A DNA stretch of 49,194 nt from an uncultured bacterium (GCA_937983075.1 CALKAQ010000116.1:1-49194); one strand, 5' to 3'; counted from the first letter of the stretch, positions 17,082 through 25,662 are shown. Notes: a model not told the origin generated them from the sequence alone. Numbers and translations: made by a program.

Positions 17082-17111
17082 CTTCTCAAACCTCCTCGGT
17101 GAGGCCTCCGC

Positions 17112-17294
17112 TTACGCTTCCTCGACTGTCACCAGATGTCGAACTTTGTAGATCATGCCACGAATGCTCGGATTGTCACCGTGTACGACCGATTGATTCA
17201 ATCGGCGCAATCCAAGTGCACGAATCGTATCCTTTTGATCCTTTGGATAACCGATTGCGCTTTTCGTCCAAGTAATCTTCAACTTCGACGCCAT
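17112..17294 (-). CDS. rpmD: 50S ribosomal protein L30
   Basis: A 60-residue L30 with the family core KITWTKSAIGYPKDQKDTI, then RALGLRRLNQSVVHGDNPSI and GMIYKVRHLVTVEE. Its length is normal. It follows rpsE by 16 bases and precedes rplO by 30. Confidence 0.97.
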   Translation of the reverse strand: MASKLKITWTKSAIGYPKDQKDTIRALGLRRLNQSVVHGDNPSIRGMIYKVRHLVTVEEA

Positions 17295-17310
17295 TCTTCA
17301 CGCACGCCCC

Positions 17311-17817
17311 TTAAATAATCTCTCCGACGCTCTTTCCGCGCAGGGCGGCCACTTCTTCAGCCGTTCTCAGCGAAAGCAAGCCCTTGATCGTCGCCTTGAC
17401 GACGTTGACGGGGTTGTTCGAACCGAGCGATTTCGTCAAGACGTCGCGCACACCGGCTGCCTCCAACACGGCACGAACCGCGCCACCGGCAATGACCCCG
17501 GTACCTTCGGATGCCGGCTTGAGCAAAACCTCAGCACCGGAGAATCGCGTGACGACTTCGTGCGGAATGGTGGAACCCACAATCGGCACCCTGATCATAT
17601 TCTTCTTGGCCTTTTCAATCCCCTTGCGAATAGCGTCGGCAACTTCTTTCGCTTTGCCGGTTGCCGCGCCGACATGGCCGTTGCCATCGCCAACGACTAC
17701 CAGGGCGACGAAGCTGCGGCTGCGTCCACCTTTGACCGTTTTTGCAACGGGATTGATGTGGACCACGTTTTCTTTCAAATCGCCAAGCTTATCTGCGTCG
17801 ATTCGTTCTCTGGCCAA
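17311..17817 (-). CDS. rpsE: 30S ribosomal protein S5
   Basis: A 168-residue S5 with the double-stranded-RNA-like domain VVHINPVAKTVKGGRSRSF, the loop GNGHVGAATGKAKEV, and IRVPIVGSTIPHEV. The C-terminal domain includes GSNNPVNVVKATIKGL. S5 takes part in decoding accuracy and mRNA unwinding at the entry tunnel. The start is TTG at 17817, with GGAGGGA about 5 bases upstream. Confidence 0.97.
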   Translation of the reverse strand: MARERIDADKLGDLKENVVHINPVAKTVKGGRSRSFVALVVVGDGNGHVGAATGKAKEVADAIRKGIEKAKKNMIRVPIVGSTIPHEVVTRFSGAEVLLKPASEGTGVIAGGAVRAVLEAAGVRDVLTKSLGSNNPVNVVKATIKGLLSLRTAEEVAALRGKSVGEII

Positions 17818-17832
17818 CCGAATCCCTCCAGC

Positions 17833-18198
17833 TTAAAATCCGAGGCCGGCTTCGCGAGCGCCATCGGCCAATGCCTTGACACGGCCATGGTATTTGTTGC
17901 CACCCCGGTCAAAAACGACCTTCGTAATTCCTTTTTCAACCGCTCGTTTGCCAATGAGTCTGCCGACCTGAGCCGCTGCTTCGGTATCCCCCGTGCTCTT
18001 CAACGTCTTGCGGAGCTCGGGTTCAACGCTAGAGGCAGCGACCAGAGTGTGTCCAGTTGTATCGTCGATCACTTGAGCGTAAATGTGGCGCAGGCTGCGG
18101 AACACAGAAAGACGCGGCCGCTCGGGCGTGCCGAATACTTTCTTCCGCACTCTGAGGTGCCGCCGCTTCCGTGCCACAGTTCGATTCTTAACCGCCAT
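17833..18198 (-). CDS. rplR: 50S ribosomal protein L18
   Basis: A 121-residue L18, which binds 5S rRNA with L5. It shows the basic N-terminus KRRHLRVRKKVFGTPERPRL, the core FRSLRHIYAQVIDDTTGHTL and the end VVFDRGGNKYHGRVKALAD. It lies between rplF and rpsE with short gaps. Confidence 0.97.
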   Translation of the reverse strand: MAVKNRTVARKRRHLRVRKKVFGTPERPRLSVFRSLRHIYAQVIDDTTGHTLVAASSVEPELRKTLKSTGDTEAAAQVGRLIGKRAVEKGITKVVFDRGGNKYHGRVKALADGAREAGLGF

Positions 18199-18231
18199 AG
18201 ACGTTCACCTGTCCTCCCGGTGTTACCGACC

Positions 18232-18774
18232 TTACTTCGCCTTGCCAGCCTTGCCGGCCTTGCGACGGACCCGTTCACCTTCGTACATGATCCCCTTGCC
18301 GAGGTAAGGTTCGGGTTGACGTACCGCACGAATGTTGGCCGCCACCTGACCGACCAGCTCTTTGTCAATACCTTTCACTTCAATCCGTGTCGGCTGCGGT
18401 ACGGATATTTCAATGCCTTCCGGCTCAGCAATTTCTACAGGATGGGAATACCCAACCGTCAATACGAGTTTCGAACCTTGTTTCGCTGCACGGTATCCCA
18501 CGCCTTTGATCTCGAGATTCTTTTGATATCCTTCCGTAACGCCGGTAATCATGTTGGCGATCAACGTACGGGTCAGGCCGTGCAACGATCTATGTTCCTT
18601 CTTGTCGGAGGGGCGATTGACGGTGATATGACCGTCGTTCATCTCGACGATCATATCCGGGTGAAGTTCGCGCTCCAGCGTGCCCTTCGGCCCCTTAACT
18701 TTAATGACATTTCCGTTGAGTTGAACTTCCACACCTGCCGGCACTGGGACCGGCAGCAAGCCTATTCTGGACAC
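18232..18774 (-). CDS. rplF: 50S ribosomal protein L6
   Basis: A 180-residue L6 with two similar domains. SRIGLLPVPVPAGVEV opens the first, and the second ends in the strongly conserved RQPEPYLGKGIMYEGERVRRKAGK segment (recognised in two halves). L6 lies near the factor-binding site and sarcin-ricin loop. The start is GTG at 18774. The gene is 12 bases after rpsH. Confidence 0.97.
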   Translation of the reverse strand: MSRIGLLPVPVPAGVEVQLNGNVIKVKGPKGTLERELHPDMIVEMNDGHITVNRPSDKKEHRSLHGLTRTLIANMITGVTEGYQKNLEIKGVGYRAAKQGSKLVLTVGYSHPVEIAEPEGIEISVPQPTRIEVKGIDKELVGQVAANIRAVRQPEPYLGKGIMYEGERVRRKAGKAGKAK

Positions 18775-18786
18775 ATTCCCTCACTC

Positions 18787-19185
18787 CTACCAGACGTAGC
18801 AGATGACCTCGCCGCCGACGCCCTCTTTCCTGGCTTGACGATCGCTCAGTACACCCTTCGACGTGGAGAGAACCGCGATACCAAGTCCGCCCAACACTCT
18901 CGGGATTTCGTCCTTGCCGGCATACACACGCAATCCCGGCTTCGAAATGCGGCGAATTCCCGTGATCACGCGTCGCCGCTGCGGCCCGTATTTCAGGAAA
19001 AGTCGAAGAATCGAACGTCCCTTTTCTTGAATCAGTTTGTAGTCACGGATATAGCCTTCTTCCTTGAGAATCCGTGCGATCTCCGATTTCAGCCGTGATG
19101 CGGGGACGTCTACTTTCTCGTGGTAAACCATGTGAGCATTTCGAATCCGCGTCAACATATCGGCGATTGGATCCGTCATTACCAT
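18787..19185 (-). CDS. rpsH: 30S ribosomal protein S8
   Basis: A 132-residue S8, a primary binder of 16S rRNA. It starts MVMTDPIADMLTRIRNAHMV like the Bacillus protein and ends with GVLSDRQARKEGVGGEVICYVW. The first ATG is preferred to the one two codons later because AGGGGTGG lies about 10 bases before it. Upstream is an unusually long 131-base gap after rpsN. Confidence 0.97.
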   Translation of the reverse strand: MVMTDPIADMLTRIRNAHMVYHEKVDVPASRLKSEIARILKEEGYIRDYKLIQEKGRSILRLFLKYGPQRRRVITGIRRISKPGLRVYAGKDEIPRVLGGLGIAVLSTSKGVLSDRQARKEGVGGEVICYVW

Positions 19186-19316
19186 TTCTAAAGGTCCACC
19201 CCTTTCGCCCTACAAGCACCCTTCAATGCCGTTGCTGAGCCCCATCTCATCTCGAGAAGCCAGGCACTGCTCCCGCGAAATGCCTGAGCAGACCTTGACC
19301 TTCCCGGACCGGGCCC

Positions 19317-19502
19317 CTACCAGGATGCCTTCTTTACGCCGGGGATTTCGCCCCGATGTGCCAGCATGCGGAAGCACACTCGGCACAAGTCGAACCGCCG
19401 CATGTAGGCGCGAGGCCGTCCACAGACACGGCAGCGATTGACAAGGCGCGTCGAATACTTCGGTTCACGCTTCGCCTTGGCGATCATCGATTTCTTTGCC
19501 AC
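19317..19502 (-). CDS. rpsN: 30S ribosomal protein S14, zinc type (S14Z)
   Basis: A 61-residue zinc-dependent S14. The ligands are Cys24 and Cys27 (CRVCGRPRAYMRRFDLC begins here) and Cys40 and Cys43. The ending HRGEIPGVKKASW is the family signature. This short form is the standard one of Bacillota spc operons, unlike the 89-101-residue zinc-free type. The start is GTG at 19502. Confidence 0.97.
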   Translation of the reverse strand: MAKKSMIAKAKREPKYSTRLVNRCRVCGRPRAYMRRFDLCRVCFRMLAHRGEIPGVKKASW

Positions 19503-19546
19503 TTTTACACCCCTCTTCCCACAGAACCCGGCGGACGCTTTCCGTG

Positions 19547-20092
19547 TTAAGCTGTCTGCCGGAACGGCATGCCTAGTGCGCGCAGCAGTTCTGCCGCTTC
19601 CTCATCTGTTTTCGCCGATGTGACGATCGTAACGTCCATTCCGCGGATTTTCGCAATGTCGTCGTAGTTGATTTCAGGGAAGATCAGCTGCTCACGCAGG
19701 CCAAGGCTGTAATTCCCTCGTCCGTCGAACGAACGCAGAGAGACGCCGCGGAAATCACGGATTCTCGGCAAAGCGACGTTGATCAGTTTGTCGAGGAAGT
19801 CGTACATCCGCACGCCTCGAAGCGTCACCTTGCACCCAATCGGCATTCCTTGGCGCAGCCGGAAATTCGCAACCGATTTCCGGGCCCGATTCACCATAGG
19901 CCGCTGCCCGGTAATGATAGCGAGATCCTGCATCGCCCCGTCGAGCGCTTTGCTGTCCTGCGTGGCGTCACCAACCCCCATATTGACCACGATTTTTTCC
20001 AGGCGGGGGACCTGGTGGATGTTACGGTATCCAAACCGCTTCATTAGTGCAGGAACGACCTCTTTTTGATATTTCTCCTTCAAGCGAGACAC
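19547..20092 (-). CDS. rplE: 50S ribosomal protein L5
   Basis: A 181-residue L5, which carries 5S rRNA into the 50S and contacts P-site tRNA. It shows the start SRLKEKYQKEVVPALMKRF, then VPRLEKIVVNMGVGDA, ITGQRPMVNRARKSVANFRL and GMDVTIVTSAKTDEEA near the end. The start is GTG at 20092, 14 bases after rplX. Confidence 0.97.
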   Translation of the reverse strand: MSRLKEKYQKEVVPALMKRFGYRNIHQVPRLEKIVVNMGVGDATQDSKALDGAMQDLAIITGQRPMVNRARKSVANFRLRQGMPIGCKVTLRGVRMYDFLDKLINVALPRIRDFRGVSLRSFDGRGNYSLGLREQLIFPEINYDDIAKIRGMDVTIVTSAKTDEEAAELLRALGMPFRQTA

Positions 20093-20106
20093 GACCAGCA
20101 GGCCTC

Positions 20107-20430
20107 CTAGTCAATGCTCTTACCGCATTTGCGACAGATTCGTTTCGGTTCACCGTCGTTCGAACGCTCCGTGCCGTAACGTGTCGGCTTGTCACAATTC
20201 GGGCATACCAGGGACACCTTCGAACTGTAAATGGGGCCCGGTCGTTCGATGACCCCACCCTGCGGGTTCTCCCGCGTAGGACGGGTGTGTCTTTTTTGGA
20301 TATTCACGCCTTCGACGACGATCCGCCCTTTGGACGGAATCACCTCGATGACCTTGCCTCTTTTGCCGGCGTCCACGCCCGAACGGACCTGAACCCGATC
20401 GCCTTTTCTCACATGCACTTTCATAGCCAT
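20107..20430 (-). CDS. rplX: 50S ribosomal protein L24 (with CxxC pairs)
   Basis: A 107-residue L24, an assembly initiator. The KOW core is KVHVRKGDRVQVRSGVDAGK, followed by GKVIEVIPSKGRIVVEGVNI. The C-terminal half carries CPNC and CRKC, a zinc-ribbon-like pair seen in many bacterial L24 proteins. The start is put at the ATG at 20430 (MAMKVHV), with AGGAAGG about 5 bases before it. An in-frame start 18 codons upstream adds residues with no family match. The ATG two codons later is also possible. Confidence 0.96.
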   Translation of the reverse strand: MAMKVHVRKGDRVQVRSGVDAGKRGKVIEVIPSKGRIVVEGVNIQKRHTRPTRENPQGGVIERPGPIYSSKVSLVCPNCDKPTRYGTERSNDGEPKRICRKCGKSID

Positions 20431-20524
20431 GGCAGCCTTCCTGGACCTCCTCAGCGACTGCTTCCAATGCGCCTGCCGACGCACTGGCCCCCCAATGACC
20501 GGCGGCGTACCGCCCGCTCAGGCA

Positions 20525-20893
20525 TTACAAAACCTCTGGTGCGAGAGAGATGATGCGCATAAAGTCTTTCTCGCGCAATTCGCGGGGGACCGGTCCGAAA
20601 ATACGCGTGCCCCGGGGGTTCTTTTGGTCGTTGATGATAACGGCTGCGTTGTCATCGAAGCGAATGTACGACCCGTCAGCTCGCCGCGTCGACTTCCGGG
20701 TGCGAACGACGACAGCTTTCACCACATCGCCTTTCTTGACAACGCCGCCCGGCGCGGCGTCCTTTACTGTAGCAACAATCGTATCGCCGATTTCAGCGTA
20801 TCGCTTGCCAGAACCCCCGAGGACACGAATGCACAAAATTTCTCTTGCCCCGGAGTTGTCTGCGACTTTCAGTCTGGACTCCTGCTGAATCAC
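20525..20893 (-). CDS. rplN: 50S ribosomal protein L14
   Basis: A 122-residue L14 at the subunit interface, with the highly conserved IQQESRLKVADNSGAREIL, then GDTIVATVKDAAPGGVVKKG and RGTRIFGPVPRELREKDFMR. The start is GTG at 20893. It lies 17 bases after rpsQ. A 94-base gap separates its stop from the chosen rplX start. Confidence 0.98.
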   Translation of the reverse strand: MIQQESRLKVADNSGAREILCIRVLGGSGKRYAEIGDTIVATVKDAAPGGVVKKGDVVKAVVVRTRKSTRRADGSYIRFDDNAAVIINDQKNPRGTRIFGPVPRELREKDFMRIISLAPEVL

Positions 20894-20910
20894 CGGACGC
20901 GCCTCCCTTC

Positions 20911-21186
20911 TTACTTAGCTCGTTCCACAATCTCCACGAGTCGCCAGCGCTTTTTCTTCGAAAGTGGCCGCGTCTCCATCACCTTGACGCGGTCGCCGAC
21001 GCCGCACTGATTGTGTTCGTCATGCACATAAATCTTCTTCGTCCGCCGAATCGCACGGCCGTACAAACGGTGCCGGGTAATTCGTTCGATTGCAACCACC
21101 CGTGTTTTGTCCATTTTATCGGACACCACTACGCCAACCCTTACCTTGCGCCGGTTGCGAGTCGGCGTGCTCTCGTTCTCAGACAT
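20911..21186 (-). CDS. rpsQ: 30S ribosomal protein S17
   Basis: A 91-residue S17, an OB-fold primary rRNA binder. It shows RRKVRVGVVVSDKMDKTRVV, then RHRLYGRAIRRTKKIYVHDE and the end VKVMETRPLSKKKRWRLVEI. A slightly longer polar N-terminus (about 10 residues) precedes the conserved part. It follows rpmC by 41 bases. Confidence 0.97.
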   Translation of the reverse strand: MSENESTPTRNRRKVRVGVVVSDKMDKTRVVAIERITRHRLYGRAIRRTKKIYVHDEHNQCGVGDRVKVMETRPLSKKKRWRLVEIVERAK

Positions 21187-21227
21187 CGTCGGCTGTCCTC
21201 CTTACGCTTCCCTTTCGTCGCAAACCC

Positions 21228-21431
21228 TTAGCCCTTGTTGAGTCCGAGCTCCCGCTCACGGATGATCGTCTTGACTCGAGCGAAGTTCTTGCGGACTTGG
21301 CGAATCCGCATCGGATTGTCCAGCTGTCCTGTAGCCGCCTGGAACCTGAGGTTAAAGAGCTCCTCTTTTAGATCCGCGAGTTTGCGCTTGAGCTCCTCCT
21401 CGGACAGTTCCCTCAAAGCTTTCGCCTTCAT
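21228..21431 (-). CDS. rpmC: 50S ribosomal protein L29
   Basis: A 67-residue, two-helix L29 that sits at the tunnel exit and forms part of the binding platform for trigger factor and SRP. It shows LRELSEEELKRKLADLKEEL, then FNLRFQAATGQLDNPMRIRQ and VKTIIRERE. Its ATG overlaps the rplP stop by four bases (ATGA), so it is translationally coupled to rplP. Confidence 0.97.
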   Translation of the reverse strand: MKAKALRELSEEELKRKLADLKEELFNLRFQAATGQLDNPMRIRQVRKNFARVKTIIRERELGLNKG

Positions 21432-21859
21432 TCCGCATCACCACCCGACACGTCATCCCGCATGATGAACTTCGTTTTGATCGGCAACTTTTGCGCTGCC
21501 AGCCTAATCGCTTCCCTCGCCAGCTCTTCGCCGACACCTGCGAGTTCGAACATCACGCGTCCGGGACGGACGACGGCGACCCATTGTTCGGGAGACCCCT
21601 TGCCCCCACCCATCCGGGTTTCCGCAGGCTTTTTCGTGATGGGTTTGTCAGGGAAAATCTTAATCCAAACTTTACCACCACGTCGGATATGTCTTGTCAT
21701 CGCAATACGGGCGGCCTCGATTTGCCGATTGGTAATCCACCCGGGTTCTAATGCCTTGAGGCCGTATTCCCCAAATGTGAGTTCCGTGCCACGGTAGGCC
21801 TTTCCACGCATGCGCCCCCGGTGCACCTTTCGATGCTTGACTCGCCTCGGAATCAACAC
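21428..21859 (-). CDS. rplP: 50S ribosomal protein L16
   Basis: A 143-residue L16, which helps position A-site tRNA. It shows PRRVKHRKVHRGRMRGKAYR, then GEYGLKALEPGWITNRQIEA, RIAMTRHIRRGGKVWIKIFP and KPAETRMGGGKGSPEQWVAV. The start is GTG at 21859, only three bases after the rpsC stop. It ends in the ATGA overlap with rpmC. Confidence 0.98.
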   Translation of the reverse strand: MLIPRRVKHRKVHRGRMRGKAYRGTELTFGEYGLKALEPGWITNRQIEAARIAMTRHIRRGGKVWIKIFPDKPITKKPAETRMGGGKGSPEQWVAVVRPGRVMFELAGVGEELAREAIRLAAQKLPIKTKFIMRDDVSGGDAE

Positions 21860-21862
21860 GGC

Positions 21863-22531
21863 CTATTCAGCTCCTTGTTGGGCGGCTTGCTTCTCCTTCT
21901 GTCCAGGGAGTACATCGCCCTTATAAATCCAAACCTTGACACCGATTTTACCGTAAGTGGTGTTCGCCTCGGCGAAACCATAGTCGATATCAGCCCGCAG
22001 CGTGTGGAGCGGGATGCTTCCTTCCGAGCTCCACTCGGCTCGTGCAATTTCAGCACCGCCGATTCGGCCGGAAATTCGAATCTTGATGCCCAACGCTCCG
22101 GCACGCATCGTCCGCTGCTCAGCCTGCCGCATCGCACGACGGAACGAAATGCGCCGTTCCAGTTGAAATGCGATGTTCTCGGCCACCAACTGCGCATCGA
22201 GTTCCGGCCGCTTCACTTCGACAATATTGATCTGCAGCTGTTTGCCGGTTTGCTCTTCGAGTTCCTTGCGCAGCCGGTCGACCTCTTGCCCGCCCTTCCC
22301 GATAATCATGCCAGGGCGAGCCGTATGGATCGAAATCTTGGCCCGGTTCGCGGCCCGCTCGATGTCAACGCGTGACACCCCAGCGGTGTAGAAACGGTTT
22401 TTGATGTAACGCCGAATCGCCAAATCTTCATGGAGCAGTTCGGTGTATTCCCGCTTGCTCGCAAACCAACGGCCTTTCCAGTCTTGAATAATGCCAAGCC
22501 TCAGCCCGTTGGGATGTACCTTCTGGCCCAA
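21863..22531 (-). CDS. rpsC: 30S ribosomal protein S3
   Basis: A 222-residue S3 with an N-terminal KH domain around GMIIGKGGQEVDRLRKEL and a C-terminal domain with KIRISGRIGGAEIARAEW and DIDYGFAEANTTYGKIGVKV. It lines the mRNA entry channel. The start is TTG at 22531, with GGGAGG 8 bases upstream. It follows rplV by 24 bases. Confidence 0.98.
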   Translation of the reverse strand: MGQKVHPNGLRLGIIQDWKGRWFASKREYTELLHEDLAIRRYIKNRFYTAGVSRVDIERAANRAKISIHTARPGMIIGKGGQEVDRLRKELEEQTGKQLQINIVEVKRPELDAQLVAENIAFQLERRISFRRAMRQAEQRTMRAGALGIKIRISGRIGGAEIARAEWSSEGSIPLHTLRADIDYGFAEANTTYGKIGVKVWIYKGDVLPGQKEKQAAQQGAE

Positions 22532-22555
22532 GTCTTCATCCTCCCTCTCCAGAGC

Positions 22556-22891
22556 TTACTCGCGCTCGGCCAGGATCACCGTAATGTGGCTGGTCCGCTT
22601 CCGAATCCGGTCCGCCATACCCCGAGCCCTGGGCCTAATCCGCTTCATCGTCGGACCCTCGTCAACATAAATTTGGGAGATGTACAGCTCATCCGGATTC
22701 ATGTCGTAATTGTTCTCTGCATTTGCCATAGCCGATCTGACAACTTTCTCAACCGGCGTTGCCGCAGCCCTAGGTACGAACCGAAGAACATTTAGGGCTT
22801 CTCCCACTGACTTGCCTCGGATCAAGTCGACGACCTGGCGGGCTTTGCGAGGTGATACCCGAACGTATCTAGCAACCGCTCGTGCTTGCAT
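22556..22891 (-). CDS. rplV: 50S ribosomal protein L22
   Basis: A 111-residue L22. Its extended loop lines the exit-tunnel constriction near the macrolide site. It shows the family start ARAVARYVRVSPRKARQVVD, then LIRGKSVGEALNVLRFVPRA and the loop GPTMKRIRPRARGMADRIRK. No insertion or deletion is visible in the loop. It lies between rpsS and rpsC. Confidence 0.97.
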   Translation of the reverse strand: MQARAVARYVRVSPRKARQVVDLIRGKSVGEALNVLRFVPRAAATPVEKVVRSAMANAENNYDMNPDELYISQIYVDEGPTMKRIRPRARGMADRIRKRTSHITVILAERE

Positions 22892-22915
22892 CTTCCACGG
22901 CCTCCCTACAGGCGT

Positions 22916-23197
22916 TTACCTAACCCGTGACGCACGTTCGGAACCGGGATGCCCTTTGAACGTACGTGTGGGCGCGAATTCGCCAAGTTTGTGTCCCACC
23001 ATGTCTTCCGTAATGTAGACCGGGACATGCTTGCGTCCGTCATGCACCGCGATGGTGTGTCCCACCATCTCGGGAAAGATGGTCGACGCACGTGACCAGG
23101 TCTTGATTACCTTCTTGGTGTTCGATTCATTCATTTGAATGATCTTCTTCATCAAGCTGGGGTGAACATATGGCCCCTTTTTCCTCGACCGACCCAT
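22916..23197 (-). CDS. rpsS: 30S ribosomal protein S19
   Basis: A 93-residue S19 of the 30S head, with GRSRKKGPYVHPSLMKKI, the conserved KTWSRASTIFPEMVGHTIAV and VYITEDMVGHKLGEFAPTRT. It follows rplB by 36 bases. Confidence 0.98.
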   Translation of the reverse strand: MGRSRKKGPYVHPSLMKKIIQMNESNTKKVIKTWSRASTIFPEMVGHTIAVHDGRKHVPVYITEDMVGHKLGEFAPTRTFKGHPGSERASRVR

Positions 23198-23233
23198 CGA
23201 TAAACCCTCCTCACGTGTCTTAGTCCCGATCGA

Positions 23234-24067
23234 TCAGCGCAAGCCCTTGCGGCGACGTACGATGAAGTCGTCGGACTTCTTCGCCTTGCGCGTGCGAACT
23301 CCCAACGTCGGCTTGCCCCACGGGCTCATCGGGCTCGGCATACCAATCGGGGCTCGGCCTTCACCACCACCGTGCGGGTGGTCCACCGGGTTCATCGAAG
23401 TACCGCGCTGGTGCGGTCGGAAGCCCAAGTGACGCTTGCGTCCGGCCTTTCCGAGTCGGATCGTTTCGTGCTCTACATTGCCCACCTGGCCGATGGTTGC
23501 GCGGCAGCTCTGCAAAATCATCCGAAACTCACCCGAAGGAAGCCGCAACGTCGCATACTTGCCTTCCTTCGCCATCACTTGAGCGCCGGCACCTGCCGAG
23601 CGAACCAGTTGGCCGCCTTTGCCGGGCTTCATCTCGACGTTGTGCACGATCGAGCCCACCGGAATGTCACGCAGCTCCAACGCGTTGCCCGGCTTGATGT
23701 CCGCCGTCGGGCCGGACATCACCACATCGCCGACCTTCAGGCCGATCGGTGCGAGAATGTAGCGCTTTTCACCGTCGGCGTAGTGGAGCAGGGCAATGCG
23801 TGCAGAACGGTTTGGATCGTATTCGATCGTCGCCACACGTGCCGGAACCCCGTCTTTGTCACGCTTAAAGTCGATTCGCCGGTACATCCGCTTGTGGCCG
23901 CCGCCGCGAAAGCGGGCCGTTGTGCGACCGTAGTTGTTTCGACCGCCCGTCGAAACCAGCGGCTCAAGCAAGCTCTTCTCGGGGGTATCCGTCGTGATCT
24001 CTTCGAAGGTGCTGACCGACATGCTCCGCCGTCCGGGAGATGTCGGTTTATACTTTTTGATCGCCAT
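23234..24067 (-). CDS. rplB: 50S ribosomal protein L2
   Basis: A 277-residue L2, needed for subunit association and the peptidyl-transferase centre. It shows KYKPTSPGRRSMSVSTFEEI near the start, then GRNNYGRTTARFRGGGHKRM, and the key loop GTSMNPVDHPHGGGEGRAPI, which includes the conserved catalytic-region His. Length and motifs are typical. It follows rplW by 12 bases. Confidence 0.98.
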   Translation of the reverse strand: MAIKKYKPTSPGRRSMSVSTFEEITTDTPEKSLLEPLVSTGGRNNYGRTTARFRGGGHKRMYRRIDFKRDKDGVPARVATIEYDPNRSARIALLHYADGEKRYILAPIGLKVGDVVMSGPTADIKPGNALELRDIPVGSIVHNVEMKPGKGGQLVRSAGAGAQVMAKEGKYATLRLPSGEFRMILQSCRATIGQVGNVEHETIRLGKAGRKRHLGFRPHQRGTSMNPVDHPHGGGEGRAPIGMPSPMSPWGKPTLGVRTRKAKKSDDFIVRRRKGLR

Positions 24068-24079
24068 CGTTTACACCCC

Positions 24080-24364
24080 TTATAAGCCTTCAAAGATCTC
24101 GATGCGATCGCCCTCTGCAAGAGTTACAATCGCTTTCTTCCTGTCAGGCCGACGTCCTTCAAAACGGCCCATCCGGCGAACCTTCCCGCGCTGCCGCATC
24201 GTGTTCACATTGACGACGCGAACCTTAAAAATTTTCTCGATGGCATCGCGAATCTGGTGCTTGTTCGCTTCGAGCGCCACTTCAAAGGTGTATTGATTGT
24301 CGGCCAGCAGACCGGTTGTCTTCTCCGTCACTATCGGTCGAATGATGATATCTCGCGGATCCAT
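24080..24364 (-). CDS. rplW: 50S ribosomal protein L23
   Basis: A 94-residue L23, the main docking site for trigger factor and SRP at the tunnel exit. It shows DIIIRPIVTEKTTGLLADNQ, then YTFEVALEANKHQIRDAIEK and GKVRRMGRFEGRRPDRKKAI. Its ATG overlaps the rplD stop as TGATG. Confidence 0.97.
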   Translation of the reverse strand: MDPRDIIIRPIVTEKTTGLLADNQYTFEVALEANKHQIRDAIEKIFKVRVVNVNTMRQRGKVRRMGRFEGRRPDRKKAIVTLAEGDRIEIFEGL

Positions 24365-24987
24365 CAGGCGAATACCTCCTCGACCCGGTCAACGCCATCC
24401 TTTGTGATGACCAGCTTTGGCCGACTCAAAACGTCGTAAGCGTTGAGCTCCGCGGCATTCCTTAACATAACCCCGGGCAAATTTCTGGTAGAACGTTCGA
24501 TCACCGGATCGTGCGAAGAAATGACAATCAGTGCTCGATCTCCTGCATTGAGCTTTTGCAGCATGTTTGCAATCAGCCGGGTCTTCGGTTCCGAAAGAGT
24601 CAGCTGGTCGAGTACGATCAGCTCCCCCGCAGCCACTTTGGCCGACAGAGCCGACCGGAGCGCCGCCCGGCGGGCCTTCTTCGGCATTTTCTGCCGGTAA
24701 TCGCGGGGCTTCGGGCCAAACGTGGTACCACCGCCGACCCAAATCGGTGAACGAATACTTCCGTGCCGGGCACGACCTGTTCCCTTTTGGCGCCACGGTT
24801 TGCGCCCCCCGCCCCGAACCTCGGCACGCGTCTTCGTGGAAGCCGTCCCCTGGCGCTGGTTCGCCTGATGCATCACAATCGCCTGATGCAGGAGGGGTTC
24901 GTTCACCTCGGTCCCGAAGATAGCGTCGTTCAGGTCGATCTCTCCGACCTGATTTCCATCCATACTGTAAACGGGTACCCTCGGCAT
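24364..24987 (-). CDS. rplD: 50S ribosomal protein L4
   Basis: A 207-residue L4. Its extended loop contributes to the exit tunnel: KTRAEVRGGGRKPWRQKGTG, then RARHGSIRSPIWVGGGTTFG. In E. coli L4 also represses its own operon; that control has not been shown for Bacillota. It is flanked by rplC (15 bases) and rplW (TGATG overlap). Confidence 0.97.
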   Translation of the reverse strand: MPRVPVYSMDGNQVGEIDLNDAIFGTEVNEPLLHQAIVMHQANQRQGTASTKTRAEVRGGGRKPWRQKGTGRARHGSIRSPIWVGGGTTFGPKPRDYRQKMPKKARRAALRSALSAKVAAGELIVLDQLTLSEPKTRLIANMLQKLNAGDRALIVISSHDPVIERSTRNLPGVMLRNAAELNAYDVLSRPKLVITKDGVDRVEEVFA

Positions 24988-25002
24988 CTCTCTTTCCCCC
25001 TC

Positions 25003-25644
25003 TTAGCCCTTCTTCTTCAGAGTTCTGCGTATTGTCAAGTACGAGCCTTTTGGACCCGGGACTGACCCAGCAATGAGAATCAAGTTCTTTTCGGGATCAA
25101 CCTCAACAATTCGCAGCCCCTGAATCGTGCGTCGTTCGCCGCCCATGCGGCCGGGCAGTTTGCGGCCTTTAAAGACACGCGCAGGGTCGACTGCTCCGAG
25201 CGCACCAGGTCCCCGGTGGTAGCGTGAACCGTGGGACATCGGGCCCCGTCCAAAGTTCCAGCGTTTGATCGAACCGGCAAACCCCTTGCCTTTCGTGATG
25301 CCGGTAACGTCGACGTACTCACCCGGGGTGAATATGTCAACCTTTACCGTATCACCCTCGTTGAGGGCTTGGAACTTCTCGCTGTCTTCGATGCGGAATT
25401 CGACCAGCTTTCTCGCAGGTGCGACACCCACCCGAGCAAAATGACCGCGCATGGGCTTGTTCACTTTGCGCTCGGCGACTTCATCAAAGGCCAGCTGGAC
25501 CGCTTCATAGCCGTCCTTCTGGGCGGTCTTCCGCTGGACCACCCGACACGGACCTGCTTCCACAACCGTTACAGGTGTTAGCCGGCCGTCCTCCTCGAAA
25601 ACCTGGGTCATTCCCAACTTCCGGCCCAGAATTCCTTCTGGCAT
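25003..25644 (-). CDS. rplC: 50S ribosomal protein L3
   Basis: A 213-residue L3 near the peptidyl-transferase centre. It starts MPEGILGRKLGMTQVFEEDG and contains the long loop GKGFAGSIKRWNFGRGPMSH followed by GSRYHRGPGALGAVDPARVF. Two ATG codons are adjacent. I choose the second (25644), which lies 7 bases from GGAGG; the first (25647) lies only 4 bases away. It follows rpsJ by 18 bases. Confidence 0.97.
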   Translation of the reverse strand: MPEGILGRKLGMTQVFEEDGRLTPVTVVEAGPCRVVQRKTAQKDGYEAVQLAFDEVAERKVNKPMRGHFARVGVAPARKLVEFRIEDSEKFQALNEGDTVKVDIFTPGEYVDVTGITKGKGFAGSIKRWNFGRGPMSHGSRYHRGPGALGAVDPARVFKGRKLPGRMGGERRTIQGLRIVEVDPEKNLILIAGSVPGPKGSYLTIRRTLKKKG

Positions 25645-25662
25645 CATTGGTCCTCCGTTCTA

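Noticed and set aside
15359..19098. Plus-strand ORFs opposite secY and the spc cluster
   Set aside because: They cross several real genes and intergenic gaps on the other strand without any start signal or family motif.
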